Positions 1 to 6,814 of a stretch of DNA of 35,918 bases are shown in pieces. The translations under genes were made by a program, and so were the position numbers. The first letter of the stretch is position 1; each line of letters starts with the position of its first letter. This DNA is from Bacteroidales bacterium UBA7569 (lineage in GTDB: Bacteria; Bacteroidota; Bacteroidia; Bacteroidales; Paludibacteraceae): the NCBI GenBank assembly GCA_002477945.1, contig DLLF01000022.1, forward strand, positions 1-35,918, given 5' to 3'. The notes beneath the pieces are model-generated. The model was not told where the DNA came from. It did not search any database and saw only the letters and a list, made by a program, of their open reading frames with translations.

Positions 1-110
1 TAATTGACCGTTAATGCTCCATTAAAGACCACCAAAGGTCCATTAAAAACATTATCAAGTCCCATTCTCCGTTAATTACCGTTAATGAGCCGTTAATCAG
101 GAAAGAGAGT
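1..110. repeat. Gene-free DNA with GTTAAT / CATTAAAGAC-type repeats
   Basis: The left edge carries several short words (CCGTTAAT, GTTAATTACCG, CATTAAAGAC) that recur at 2501-2680 and around 2978-3119. No credible reading frame runs through it. The words occur only in gaps between genes in this window, which marks them as an interspersed intergenic repeat family. Function is unknown. The repeat may continue beyond the window. Confidence 0.6.
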
Positions 111-200
111 TGCGGACTATGGAATGAGATGTTCCCATCCAAGGGGATGGAAATTAGACGGATGGGGAGGGCGATCATATCGCCCGATAAGAGACGATAG

Positions 201-256
201 TTAGAGATTAGAGATTAGGGGATAGAGATTAGGGGATAGAGATTAGGGGGTAGAGA
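201..256. repeat. Short tandem repeat, 14-bp unit
   Basis: The unit ATAGAGATTAGGGG is repeated about two full times, with a degenerate, shortened copy on the left and a slightly altered one on the right. It lies just outside the terminator of the minus-strand gene that ends at 340. The array is purine-rich on the plus strand and has no coding content. It is a likely site of copy-number variation between strains. Confidence 0.7.
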
Positions 257-259
257 AAA

Positions 260-290
260 GTCTCCCGCTTGAGAAACTCAAGCGGGAGAC
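260..290 (-). terminator. Rho-independent terminator of the surface protein gene
   Basis: A perfect 14-bp inverted repeat (260-273 with 277-290) closes a 3-nt loop. On the minus strand the stem is followed directly by a T-run (TTTTCTCTA). It lies about 50 bp after the stop codon of the minus-strand gene ending at 340, so it should end that transcript. Confidence 0.85.
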
Positions 291-339
291 CGTATTCTTT
301 ATTCTTTGCACCCAAACAGTGCACACCGATTGCAAGTTG

Positions 340-2175
340 TTACTTGCCAATCATGGTTCCGAGAGCGTTGTACATTACGCCGTCTTTTACAATTACCAAC
401 TGACCATCAACAATCATCTTCTGCACTTTCTCAGCCACAGCGGCATTGTCAAGAGCGGTCGGAACTTCTTTGGGCACCCAAGCATTTGCACCCAGCAGAT
501 AATCCACAGCATTGCTCAACAAAGTTTCTGCTTCTGCGGTCAAATCTGCATACTGACCATTAAGCAAACTGATCAGCAGATATTTTGCTGTTCCCTCAGC
601 ACCTACTCGTGCAGCAGCAGGCAGTTCGTGAATAGCCGCACCACCGGCTACATTTGCCAATACATACCCTTCCTTGCCTTCTGCAAAAGATGTTACAGGT
701 TGGATATTCTTTGCTGTTTTGGTACTGTAAATTGTAATACTGTCATTCAAACCGGCAAACAGCGGGTGCGAAGCGATGTTGGTGTACTTTGCTGTATTGA
801 TTTTTACACCCTGTTGGTCGTTACCATTCGAGCATTTCCCCCAACTCCAACGTCCTTCGAGATAGAAATAAGACTTGGTATTCAAAACAGGTACATTAGC
901 AGTTGCCAACGCATTCAATTCGCCATCTGCGGCAGCCTTTCCGTCCAAAGACTCGTGCAAAACCACCAAATCGTATCCGCTGAAATCGGTGTTGTCGTTT
1001 TTCTCACCACGTACTTCGATATAGAAACCTTTGGCAGCAACCACACCATACATTTTGTCTCCCTCAACGCTTGCGGTGGTAAGATAGAGTACATCTTTCT
1101 CGGCTTTGGTAACCGTCAGAGTATAGGTGGCAGTTGATTTATCTTGTGCAGTAACTACAATAGAAAGAGGATTGGTAAAGTCTTGTGTGCTACCCGACTC
1201 AATGCTTGCCGTTGCGCTCTCCGACACCTCGAAATTAACCACCAAAGCCGTCAAGTCTGCGTTTTTGGAGACCAACAGACTACCTGCGTTCTCACTGATA
1301 GCCACAGCCTTACCGTCGATAGTTACATTCAGCAACTCTTTCTCGCTCGAAGCGGTTTGCGCAGCGGTAAAGTTAATAGTGTAAGTCTTAATCGTAGTAC
1401 CATCCTCAGCGGTTACAACAATCGTGGTTGCACCGGGGATAGCAGCAGCGGGCGTAACAACAGCACTGGCTTTTTTCGATGTAGTAACCGCCTCAACAAC
1501 AGGCACTGCCGTTGTACCAAAAGGCAACTCTACATTATAAGTTTCCGTTGCAGGGTCAAAACCCTCCAATGCTTTGCCATTAACCGTAATGGATTTAAGA
1601 GTTGCATTGTCAGTAGCCAAATTCTCATAATAATCATTTGAAAGAACAATCTTAAACGTTGCAGGCTTCATCTCTGTAGCGTTATCCTTAAACGTCAGAT
1701 AGTATTTACCATCAATAGTAGATATGTCAGCAGAGGTAAATGTGTAGGATTGAGGACCTTTTTTCTCTAAATCATCACCGGCTTTTGACCAAAGACGTTG
1801 ATTAACGCCACCTGCTATTCCATTGACAACGAGTTGATAATAACGTCCGTCAGAAGAGCCTCCGACAGTCATTGAGATCGTACCTTCAGCGGTTGCAGAG
1901 GGAACCTCGAAGCCTATCACACTCTCTCCTTTATTTGATAAATACCCATTTTTGCTAACCTTCTGATTTCCACCTTTCGTATTACTATAATAAGCCCCAT
2001 TCTCCACACCCGAAGGGATATTTATATCCGAAGTAGGCTTAAAATCATACGCCCATACACTTTCTGCTCCATTGACAGTACGCACCGAATACTTTCCCGT
2101 AGTAACTTCCTCCGCCACTGCATTCCCTGCAAAGAGGGCGGCGAGGGCGAGGGTAAAAAGTTTGATTTTTTTCAT
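340..2175 (-). CDS. Large secreted protein with cadherin-like beta-sandwich domains and a C-terminal tail
   Basis: The 611-residue product begins with a clear Sec signal peptide (MKKIKLFTLALAALFAGNAVA, mature from about residue 22). Residues about 25-185 look like an all-beta domain. Residues about 191-272 fit the cadherin-like beta-sandwich family (LKSITVNGKAL at the start, TIKTYTINF at the end), and 279-357 is a second, similar module. Residues about 360-565 alternate hydrophobic strands and helices (YDLVVLHESL, HPLFAGL, NAVDYLLG) in a way that recalls ThuA/glutamine-amidotransferase-like folds; that is inference. The last 35 residues (GQLVIVKDGVMYNALG) resemble the short C-terminal tails of many exported Bacteroidales proteins. 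It is likely a monocistronic cell-surface or secreted protein. No catalytic residues can be assigned and the function is unknown. Confidence 0.85.
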   Translation of the reverse strand: MKKIKLFTLALAALFAGNAVAEEVTTGKYSVRTVNGAESVWAYDFKPTSDINIPSGVENGAYYSNTKGGNQKVSKNGYLSNKGESVIGFEVPSATAEGTISMTVGGSSDGRYYQLVVNGIAGGVNQRLWSKAGDDLEKKGPQSYTFTSADISTIDGKYYLTFKDNATEMKPATFKIVLSNDYYENLATDNATLKSITVNGKALEGFDPATETYNVELPFGTTAVPVVEAVTTSKKASAVVTPAAAIPGATTIVVTAEDGTTIKTYTINFTAAQTASSEKELLNVTIDGKAVAISENAGSLLVSKNADLTALVVNFEVSESATASIESGSTQDFTNPLSIVVTAQDKSTATYTLTVTKAEKDVLYLTTASVEGDKMYGVVAAKGFYIEVRGEKNDNTDFSGYDLVVLHESLDGKAAADGELNALATANVPVLNTKSYFYLEGRWSWGKCSNGNDQQGVKINTAKYTNIASHPLFAGLNDSITIYSTKTAKNIQPVTSFAEGKEGYVLANVAGGAAIHELPAAARVGAEGTAKYLLISLLNGQYADLTAEAETLLSNAVDYLLGANAWVPKEVPTALDNAAVAEKVQKMIVDGQLVIVKDGVMYNALGTMIGK

Positions 2176-2276
2176 GATGTTTTGTTTTTAAGTTTGTATT
2201 TAAGTAAAAATTTGAGTTGCAAGTTGATTTCATGCCGTTACAAAGAGGGCATAGCACCATCATTGTAATGGTAATG

Positions 2277-2284
2277 CAAAAGTA
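2277..2284 (-). promoter_or_regulatory. Candidate -7 element for the surface protein gene
   Basis: On the minus strand the bases read TACTTTTG, a match to the Bacteroidetes -7 consensus TAnnTTTG. It lies about 100 bp ahead of the ATG at 2175. No good TTTG -33 element is found at the expected 19-20 bp distance, so this is tentative. Confidence 0.4.
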
Positions 2285-2353
2285 TTGCCTTTCGCCGGCA
2301 ATGTTTGTTTCTTATTGTCTTTTTTTGTGTAAAATTTGACGAGCGGCCAAATT

Positions 2354-2453
2354 ATTTACGATTGGACGATTTACGATGTACTATTTGTCTTTAGCGGCAT
2401 TATTTTCAGGACTCGGCGAGAGGTGCTTGAGGTCGGCTTGAGGGGTCGTGGAG
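2354..2453 (+). repeat. Intergenic repeat block: ATTTACGATT module plus GGTGCTTGAGG-type repeat
   Basis: Two modules lie side by side. The first (2354-2381) carries ATTTACGATTGG and ATTTACGATGTAC. The second (2417-2453) is a copy of a roughly 37-bp element with the core GGTGCTTGAGGTCGGCTTGA. The same two modules recur in the same order at 12521-12550 and 12586-12617. Further copies of the second lie at 2852-2891, 24566-24602 (inverted) and 31403-31440. Function is unknown. Confidence 0.75.
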
Positions 2454-2500
2454 AAAGAAAAGGCTTCCCCTAACTCCTCCAAAGAAGGGAGAAACACTTT

Positions 2501-2680
2501 CCGTTAATTGCCGTCAATAAACCGTTAATCCACGGAAGACTACTTGCTCCATTAAAGACCACGAAATGTCTCCATTACATCCATTAAAGACCATGTAAAA
2601 CACTATCGTGCATGAAGTTCTCCGTTAATTGCCGTCAATGAACCGTTAATCCACGGAAGACTACTTGCTCCATTAAAGAC
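2501..2680 (+). repeat. 59-bp direct repeat, two copies
   Basis: The 59-bp segments 2501-2559 and 2622-2680 differ at only one base that I can see (AATAAACC against AATGAACC). Between them is another partial copy of the CATTAAAGACC word. Related words occur at 1-110 and 2978-3119. There is no coding content. Confidence 0.85.
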
Positions 2681-2719
2681 AACCGACTTTGCCGATTACG
2701 AAAGACATCAAAAAAGAAC

Positions 2720-2760
2720 GAATGAGACAGATTAGACGAATTGGGCAGATTGGACGAATT
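2720..2760 (+). repeat. 18-bp tandem repeat
   Basis: Two imperfect 18-bp units, GAATGAGACAGATTAGAC (2720-2737) and GAATTGGGCAGATTGGAC (2738-2755), are followed by the start of a third (GAATT). A related sequence (GACAAATTGGACAAATGAG) lies in the other large gap at about 12458. Confidence 0.7.
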
Positions 2761-2770
2761 GAAAAAAAAT

Positions 2771-2791
2771 GTAATCCCATTGTGGGATTAC
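2771..2791 (-). terminator. Terminator-like hairpin with no assigned gene
   Basis: A perfect 9-bp stem (GTAATCCCA at 2771-2779, TGGGATTAC at 2783-2791) has a 3-nt loop. On the minus strand it is followed by a run of eight T's. This is a good intrinsic terminator for leftward transcription, but there is no recognised leftward gene between here and 3256. It may end an unannotated small transcript. Confidence 0.6.
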
Positions 2792-2851
2792 TATAGACAT
2801 TCTATTTAATCGAGAAATTCTATGCGTTGAGATGGTTTATTCTTCATCTCC

Positions 2852-2891
2852 CGATGAGGGGTGCTTGAGGTCGGCTTGAGAGGTCGTGGAG
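2852..2891 (+). repeat. GGTGCTTGAGG-type interspersed repeat, copy 2
   Basis: This copy matches the one at 2417-2453 over nearly its whole length, including the CGTGGAG end, with a single change in the second half (TTGAGAGG for TTGAGGGG). It is preceded by CGATGA, as is the copy at 31403-31440. Confidence 0.75.
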
Positions 2892-2977
2892 ATTCGCCCT
2901 CTGACGACTGACAAGCGGGCAACGGAAAGAAAGATGCAAGACTCCACTCACCTTTTTCAAAGAGAGAGAAATATTCT

Positions 2978-3119
2978 CCACTAATTGCCGTGTAATTGAC
3001 CGTTATTTTTTTCGTTAAGGGACTGTTTCTGTCTCCATTAAAGCCCATTAAAGGACCCTATAAAACCGCGGGCGGGGCGCCCGCATCCCCTGCAAGTTCT
3101 CCACCAATTGCCATTAATT
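2978..3119. repeat. Degenerate GTTAAT / CATTAAAG repeat region with a GC-rich hairpin
   Basis: Words of the 59-bp repeat family recur here in degenerate form (AATTGCCGTG, CCATTAAAGCCC, CCATTAAAGG). Inside it, 3068-3084 forms a 7-bp GC-only stem with a GGG loop, out of keeping with the AT-rich surroundings. No T-run follows on either strand, so a terminator role is unlikely. Confidence 0.5.
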
Positions 3120-3212
3120 TTTCTATATATATTGCCCAGCCAATGAGCCATATAAATAAGACATCAAAGATAAGGTTCTCTGCTGTGGCACAAGGGAAAT
3201 GAATGTTTGTCT

Positions 3213-3242
3213 TTTGTTTTTCGGGAAAAAGCAGTAACTTTG
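3213..3242 (+). promoter_or_regulatory. Promoter of the mla-M6-lptB operon
   Basis: TTTG at 3213-3216 and TAACTTTG at 3235-3242 are separated by 18 bp, a good match to the Bacteroidetes housekeeping promoter (TTTG, about 19 bp, TAnnTTTG). Transcription should begin near 3249, about 20 nt before the ATG at 3269. No other promoter is evident before 12352, so this may drive all nine genes that follow. Confidence 0.8.
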
Positions 3243-3268
3243 CCGTCTGACTATCATTGCAAGAACAA

Positions 3269-4012
3269 ATGAGGCACTTCTTTCAGCACATAGGAGAATA
3301 CACGTTGCTCATGGGTCGCGTATTCCGTCTGCCCGACCGTTGGAGTATGTTTTTCCGCCAATTGTCGAAAGAATTAGAAAAGCAAGGAATACAATCGCTT
3401 CCCATTGTGATTATTATCTCCGTGTTCATCGGTGCCATTATGACCATTCAAACCAAACTGAACACGTCCAACCCCATTCTGCCCACCTACACTACGGGGC
3501 TAGTGACCCGCGATACGTTGCTTCTTGAGTTCTCTTCCACCATCATGTGCCTTATTCTGGCCGGCAAGGTAGGCAGCAACATCGCTTCCGAAATAGGTAC
3601 CATGCGCATCACAGAGCAGATAGACGCTCTGGAGATTATGGGCGTCAATTCCGCCAATTACCTTATTCTTCCCAAGATTATCGCCTTTGTGGTGATGATG
3701 CCCATACTGGTTGTTATCTCCATGGCAGTAGGTCTTGTAGGGGGTTATTGCGTGGGTTTGTTTTCCGATGTCATCACCGTGGCGGACTATCTTATCGGCA
3801 TTCAGTATGCGTTCATACCTTTCTATGTGTGGTATGCCATCATCAAGTCTCTGGTTTTCGCCTTTCTCATCACATCTGTTGCATCCTACTACGGCTACTA
3901 CGCCTACGGAGGTGCCCTGGAAGTGGGCAAAGCCAGCACGAACGCAGTAGTAAACAGCAGTATTCTGATTTTGTTCTTCAATCTGCTTCTCACCAACTTA
4001 ATGCTCAACTGA
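3269..4012 (+). CDS. mlaE: MlaE-family ABC transporter permease
   Basis: This 247-residue inner-membrane protein is the permease of an Mla-type phospholipid transport system, which moves lipids between the inner and outer membranes. It shows the MlaE/YrbE pattern: an amphipathic N-terminus, then several hydrophobic segments, with the conserved block LAGKVGSNIASEIGTMRITEQI followed by DALEIMG. The frame is open from a TTG at 3257, but I chose the ATG at 3269: the promoter at 3213-3242 would leave only about 8 nt of leader for the TTG. The ATP-binding partner follows one base after the stop. The substrate-binding MlaD protein is not beside them. Confidence 0.92.
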   Translation: MRHFFQHIGEYTLLMGRVFRLPDRWSMFFRQLSKELEKQGIQSLPIVIIISVFIGAIMTIQTKLNTSNPILPTYTTGLVTRDTLLLEFSSTIMCLILAGKVGSNIASEIGTMRITEQIDALEIMGVNSANYLILPKIIAFVVMMPILVVISMAVGLVGGYCVGLFSDVITVADYLIGIQYAFIPFYVWYAIIKSLVFAFLITSVASYYGYYAYGGALEVGKASTNAVVNSSILILFFNLLLTNLMLN

Positions 4013-4013
4013 C

Positions 4014-4781
4014 ATGATAGAAGTGCGTGATGTTTGCAAGTCGTTTGACGGCACACAGGTGCTGGACCATATCAACACGACATTCCGTGACGGAGAGGTC
4101 AATATGATCATCGGGCAGTCGGGTTCGGGCAAGACGGTGCTGATGAAATGCGTGATAGGTCTGCACAAGGTGGACAGCGGGCGCATAGAGTACGACGGAA
4201 GGAACCTGCCTGATATGAAAGAGAAAGAGGTGCGTCTGCTCCGGCGGGAGGTAGGCATGCTCTTTCAGGGAGCGGCACTCTTTGATTCGCAGACCGTGAT
4301 GGAGAATGTGCTGTATCCGCTGGAGATGTTCTCCGCCATGAACAACAAGGAGAAGGAAGAGCGCGCCCGATTCTGCCTGCAGCGCGTCAACATTGACGAA
4401 CGGGCTTTCGGACTGATGCCCTCGGAGATATCGGGAGGTATGCAAAAACGCGTAGCCATTGCAAGAGCCATAGCCATGAACCCCCGCTATCTCTTTTGCG
4501 ACGAGCCAAACTCGGGTCTCGATCCGAAGACGAGTCTCGTGATAGACCGTCTGATAAAAGAGATAACGGAAGAGTACAACATCTGCACGATCATCAACTC
4601 GCATGACATGAACTCCATTATGGAAATTGGCGACAATATCACCTTCCTTGCAGGAGGCAAAAAGGAGTGGCAGGGAAGCCGAAAGGAGATCTTCACCGCA
4701 GAGAACAAAGCCCTGCAGGATTTTGTGTTTGCCTCTGATCTGTACAAGAAAGTGAAACAAGCCGTCACGGCACAATCGTAA
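4014..4781 (+). CDS. mlaF: MlaF-family ABC transporter ATP-binding protein
   Basis: This 255-residue ATPase pairs with the MlaE-type permease just upstream to power phospholipid transport at the inner membrane. Visible motifs are Walker A (GQSGSGKT, residues 34-41), the signature SGGMQKR, Walker B ending in FCDEP, and the switch histidine region NSHDMNS. The SGGMQKR signature and the GLDP D-loop are typical of MlaF. The start is one base after the mlaE stop, so the two are probably translationally coupled. In many Bacteroidetes an mlaD gene follows; here a protease-linked gene follows instead. Confidence 0.93.
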   Translation: MIEVRDVCKSFDGTQVLDHINTTFRDGEVNMIIGQSGSGKTVLMKCVIGLHKVDSGRIEYDGRNLPDMKEKEVRLLRREVGMLFQGAALFDSQTVMENVLYPLEMFSAMNNKEKEERARFCLQRVNIDERAFGLMPSEISGGMQKRVAIARAIAMNPRYLFCDEPNSGLDPKTSLVIDRLIKEITEEYNICTIINSHDMNSIMEIGDNITFLAGGKKEWQGSRKEIFTAENKALQDFVFASDLYKKVKQAVTAQS

Positions 4782-4785
4782 CCAT

Positions 4786-5157
4786 ATGAAGAAAGAATTT
4801 TCCATAGTATGCAGTGTATTTCTCATTATTGGTATGAGTTTTGCACTTGCCCAAAGAGGACCGCAACGCGTTCCCGCCATACGCACTCCCATCGAGTCCG
4901 TACAACCAGACGGCGACACGCTCGTTATACGACTACACGGAGACGAACGGCGTCATTACACCACGACGGAAGACGGCTACCTTGTCCGCGCCAACGACAA
5001 GGGGTATTATTGTTATGCCGTTGAGGGAAAGGACGGGAGCATCACCGCTACGCGGAAAGTGGCGCATAACAAGGAGAAGAGGACGCGTTGCGAGTGGCGT
5101 TACATAAAGAGACACATACCCCAGCCCTACCAACCCGCCAAGGAGGACGAAGAATAA
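4786..5157 (+). CDS. Secreted stand-alone M6-protease propeptide-like protein
   Basis: The 123-residue product has a signal peptide (hydrophobic to about residue 22, cleavage after ALA) and a single small domain. That domain matches the N-terminal prodomain of M6 metalloproteases: PDGDTLVIRLHGDE, then HYTTTEDGYLV, an aromatic YYCYAV strand and a VAHNKEKR end. The two M6 proteases directly downstream carry the same elements (YHHGDEYFHWTTLEDGTWV and YQHGDETFHYLTTEDGTWV) in their own prodomains. No catalytic domain follows; the frame ends cleanly with PYQPAKEDEE. By analogy with propeptide-derived inhibitors it could restrain or fold the neighbouring proteases, which is inference. It begins 4 bp after mlaF and ends 31 bp before the first protease. 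Confidence 0.8.
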   Translation: MKKEFSIVCSVFLIIGMSFALAQRGPQRVPAIRTPIESVQPDGDTLVIRLHGDERRHYTTTEDGYLVRANDKGYYCYAVEGKDGSITATRKVAHNKEKRTRCEWRYIKRHIPQPYQPAKEDEE

Positions 5158-5188
5158 GGTTCAAAACGAGAAAAAACGAAACAGCAAC

Positions 5189-6805
5189 ATGAAACGAACA
5201 GTTCTTTTGACGGCATTGTGCGCAACGTTATGCGGTCTCAGCGCCAAGCCAGCCTACCGAGGACCACGTCCTGCCATTATGTACGACGGGACACTTGTAC
5301 AGATCTATCATCACGGCGACGAGTACTTTCACTGGACCACGCTGGAGGACGGAACGTGGGTGGAACGGCTTGCAGACGGATCGTACATCACTACCACGTC
5401 TCTGAGTGAGGAGCAGATAAACATACGGAGACAATCCGCCAAGCGGTATATGCCGCGTGCAACCCAAAAAGCCTATCCCATAAACATCGCTCCACGGGGT
5501 TTGATCATTCTCGTCAGTTTCAAGGATCTTGCTTTCTCGACCCCGAGGGCTACCATTGACTCGATGATGAACGGGAAGAATTACTCCCGTTCGTACAGTT
5601 ACACCGAATACGGGAAAGTACAAAACATTGTAGCACAGGGGTCGGCTTGGCAATACTTCCACGATGCCTCCATGGGTCAATACTCTCCCAAGTTTGACGT
5701 TGTGGGACCCGTAAAAGTCAGCCAGAACATGAAATACTACGGTGCCAACAACAGCAGCGGAAACGATGTGCGTGCCGAAGCCATGATAGAAGAGGCATGC
5801 AAATTGGCCAACAGTCAATGCAGGGTGGACTTTTCCCAGTACGACAATGACAACGACGGACAGGTTGATTTTGTTTACGTTATCTATGCGGGCTACGGCG
5901 AAGCCGACACAGACGATGAGAACACGGTATGGCCACATTCCTATTGGTTGTCGGAGGGTGGATACAGCCTCACACTGAACGGGAAGCAGATAGACTTATA
6001 TGCCTGCAGCAGCGAACTGAACGGTTCCTCAAAACGCTACGACGGCATCGGGACATTCTGCCACGAGTTCAGTCACGTGATGGGACTACCAGACCTATAC
6101 ACCAATGACTCCAACCACAAGACGTTGGGTGCATGGGACATATTGGACTACGGTCCCTACAACAACAACGGCAACACTCCTCCGTCCTACTCGGCATACG
6201 AGCGTTTCTTCGTGGGTTGGTTGACTCCCGAACTCCTGACAGAGGCCAAGCAAGTCCATTTGGAAAACCTTACCATTGGAAACAAAGCCTACCTGATAAG
6301 CACCACCAACCAGCACAACCTCATAGGGAACGACCCCAATCCCACGAGTTTCTACCTCTTGGAGAACAGGCAACAAACGGGCTGGGATTCTTATATTCCG
6401 GGGCATGGTCTGATGCTGACGAAGATCAACTATTCATACGACTCATGGGAGGGGAACAGCGTGAATAACAAGAATACTGCCATGGGAGTGGATATTATCG
6501 AGGCGGACGGCAAGACGGCTTATTCTTACTACGACGGCAAGCCCGGCGACCTGTTTCCCGCAGGAGCCACCCAATACACCAAGATTGTCAACCATCTCAT
6601 CACCGATATCAGGGAAGAGGGCGACGTGGTGTACTTCAACCACAACATGCCGACGGCTCTACCGCAGGTTCTGCTGCCTGATAATGAGCAAATAATCGGC
6701 ATCTACACTCTTGCGGGTATCCCCGTGGAGTCCACGAAAAATCTTCCACAGGGTGTATATATCGTGCGGACAACCCGTGACACAAAGAAAATAATCATTC
6801 CATAA
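5189..6805 (+). CDS. Secreted M6-family zinc metalloprotease (first of a tandem pair)
   Basis: The 538-residue preproenzyme has a signal peptide (about 1-19), a prodomain (about 20-105, containing HGDEYFHWTT), and a catalytic domain starting near NIAPRGLIILVSF. The zinc site HEFSHVMGLPD is at residues 292-302, and DNDNDGQVDF looks like a calcium-binding loop. The stretch after the zinc site reads WDILDYGPY: Leu319 sits where the second protease, and typically M6 enzymes, have Met. The last 45 residues (IGIYTLAGIPV, LPQGVYIVR, KKIIIP) resemble type A sorting tails of the type IX secretion system, suggesting export across the outer membrane. Its paralogue starts 9 bp downstream. Substrate is unknown. 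Confidence 0.92.
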   Translation: MKRTVLLTALCATLCGLSAKPAYRGPRPAIMYDGTLVQIYHHGDEYFHWTTLEDGTWVERLADGSYITTTSLSEEQINIRRQSAKRYMPRATQKAYPINIAPRGLIILVSFKDLAFSTPRATIDSMMNGKNYSRSYSYTEYGKVQNIVAQGSAWQYFHDASMGQYSPKFDVVGPVKVSQNMKYYGANNSSGNDVRAEAMIEEACKLANSQCRVDFSQYDNDNDGQVDFVYVIYAGYGEADTDDENTVWPHSYWLSEGGYSLTLNGKQIDLYACSSELNGSSKRYDGIGTFCHEFSHVMGLPDLYTNDSNHKTLGAWDILDYGPYNNNGNTPPSYSAYERFFVGWLTPELLTEAKQVHLENLTIGNKAYLISTTNQHNLIGNDPNPTSFYLLENRQQTGWDSYIPGHGLMLTKINYSYDSWEGNSVNNKNTAMGVDIIEADGKTAYSYYDGKPGDLFPAGATQYTKIVNHLITDIREEGDVVYFNHNMPTALPQVLLPDNEQIIGIYTLAGIPVESTKNLPQGVYIVRTTRDTKKIIIP

Positions 6806-6814
6806 GTACCTACA

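Noticed and set aside
1..300. CRISPR array formed by the GTTAAT / CATTAAAG repeats
   Set aside because: Repeat copies are short, degenerate and unevenly spaced, with no constant-length spacers and no cas genes nearby.
4786..5157. Pseudogene or frameshifted remnant of a third M6 protease
   Set aside because: The frame has its own signal peptide and clean stop, the 31-bp spacer holds no protease-like remnant, and the next gene has a complete prodomain of its own.
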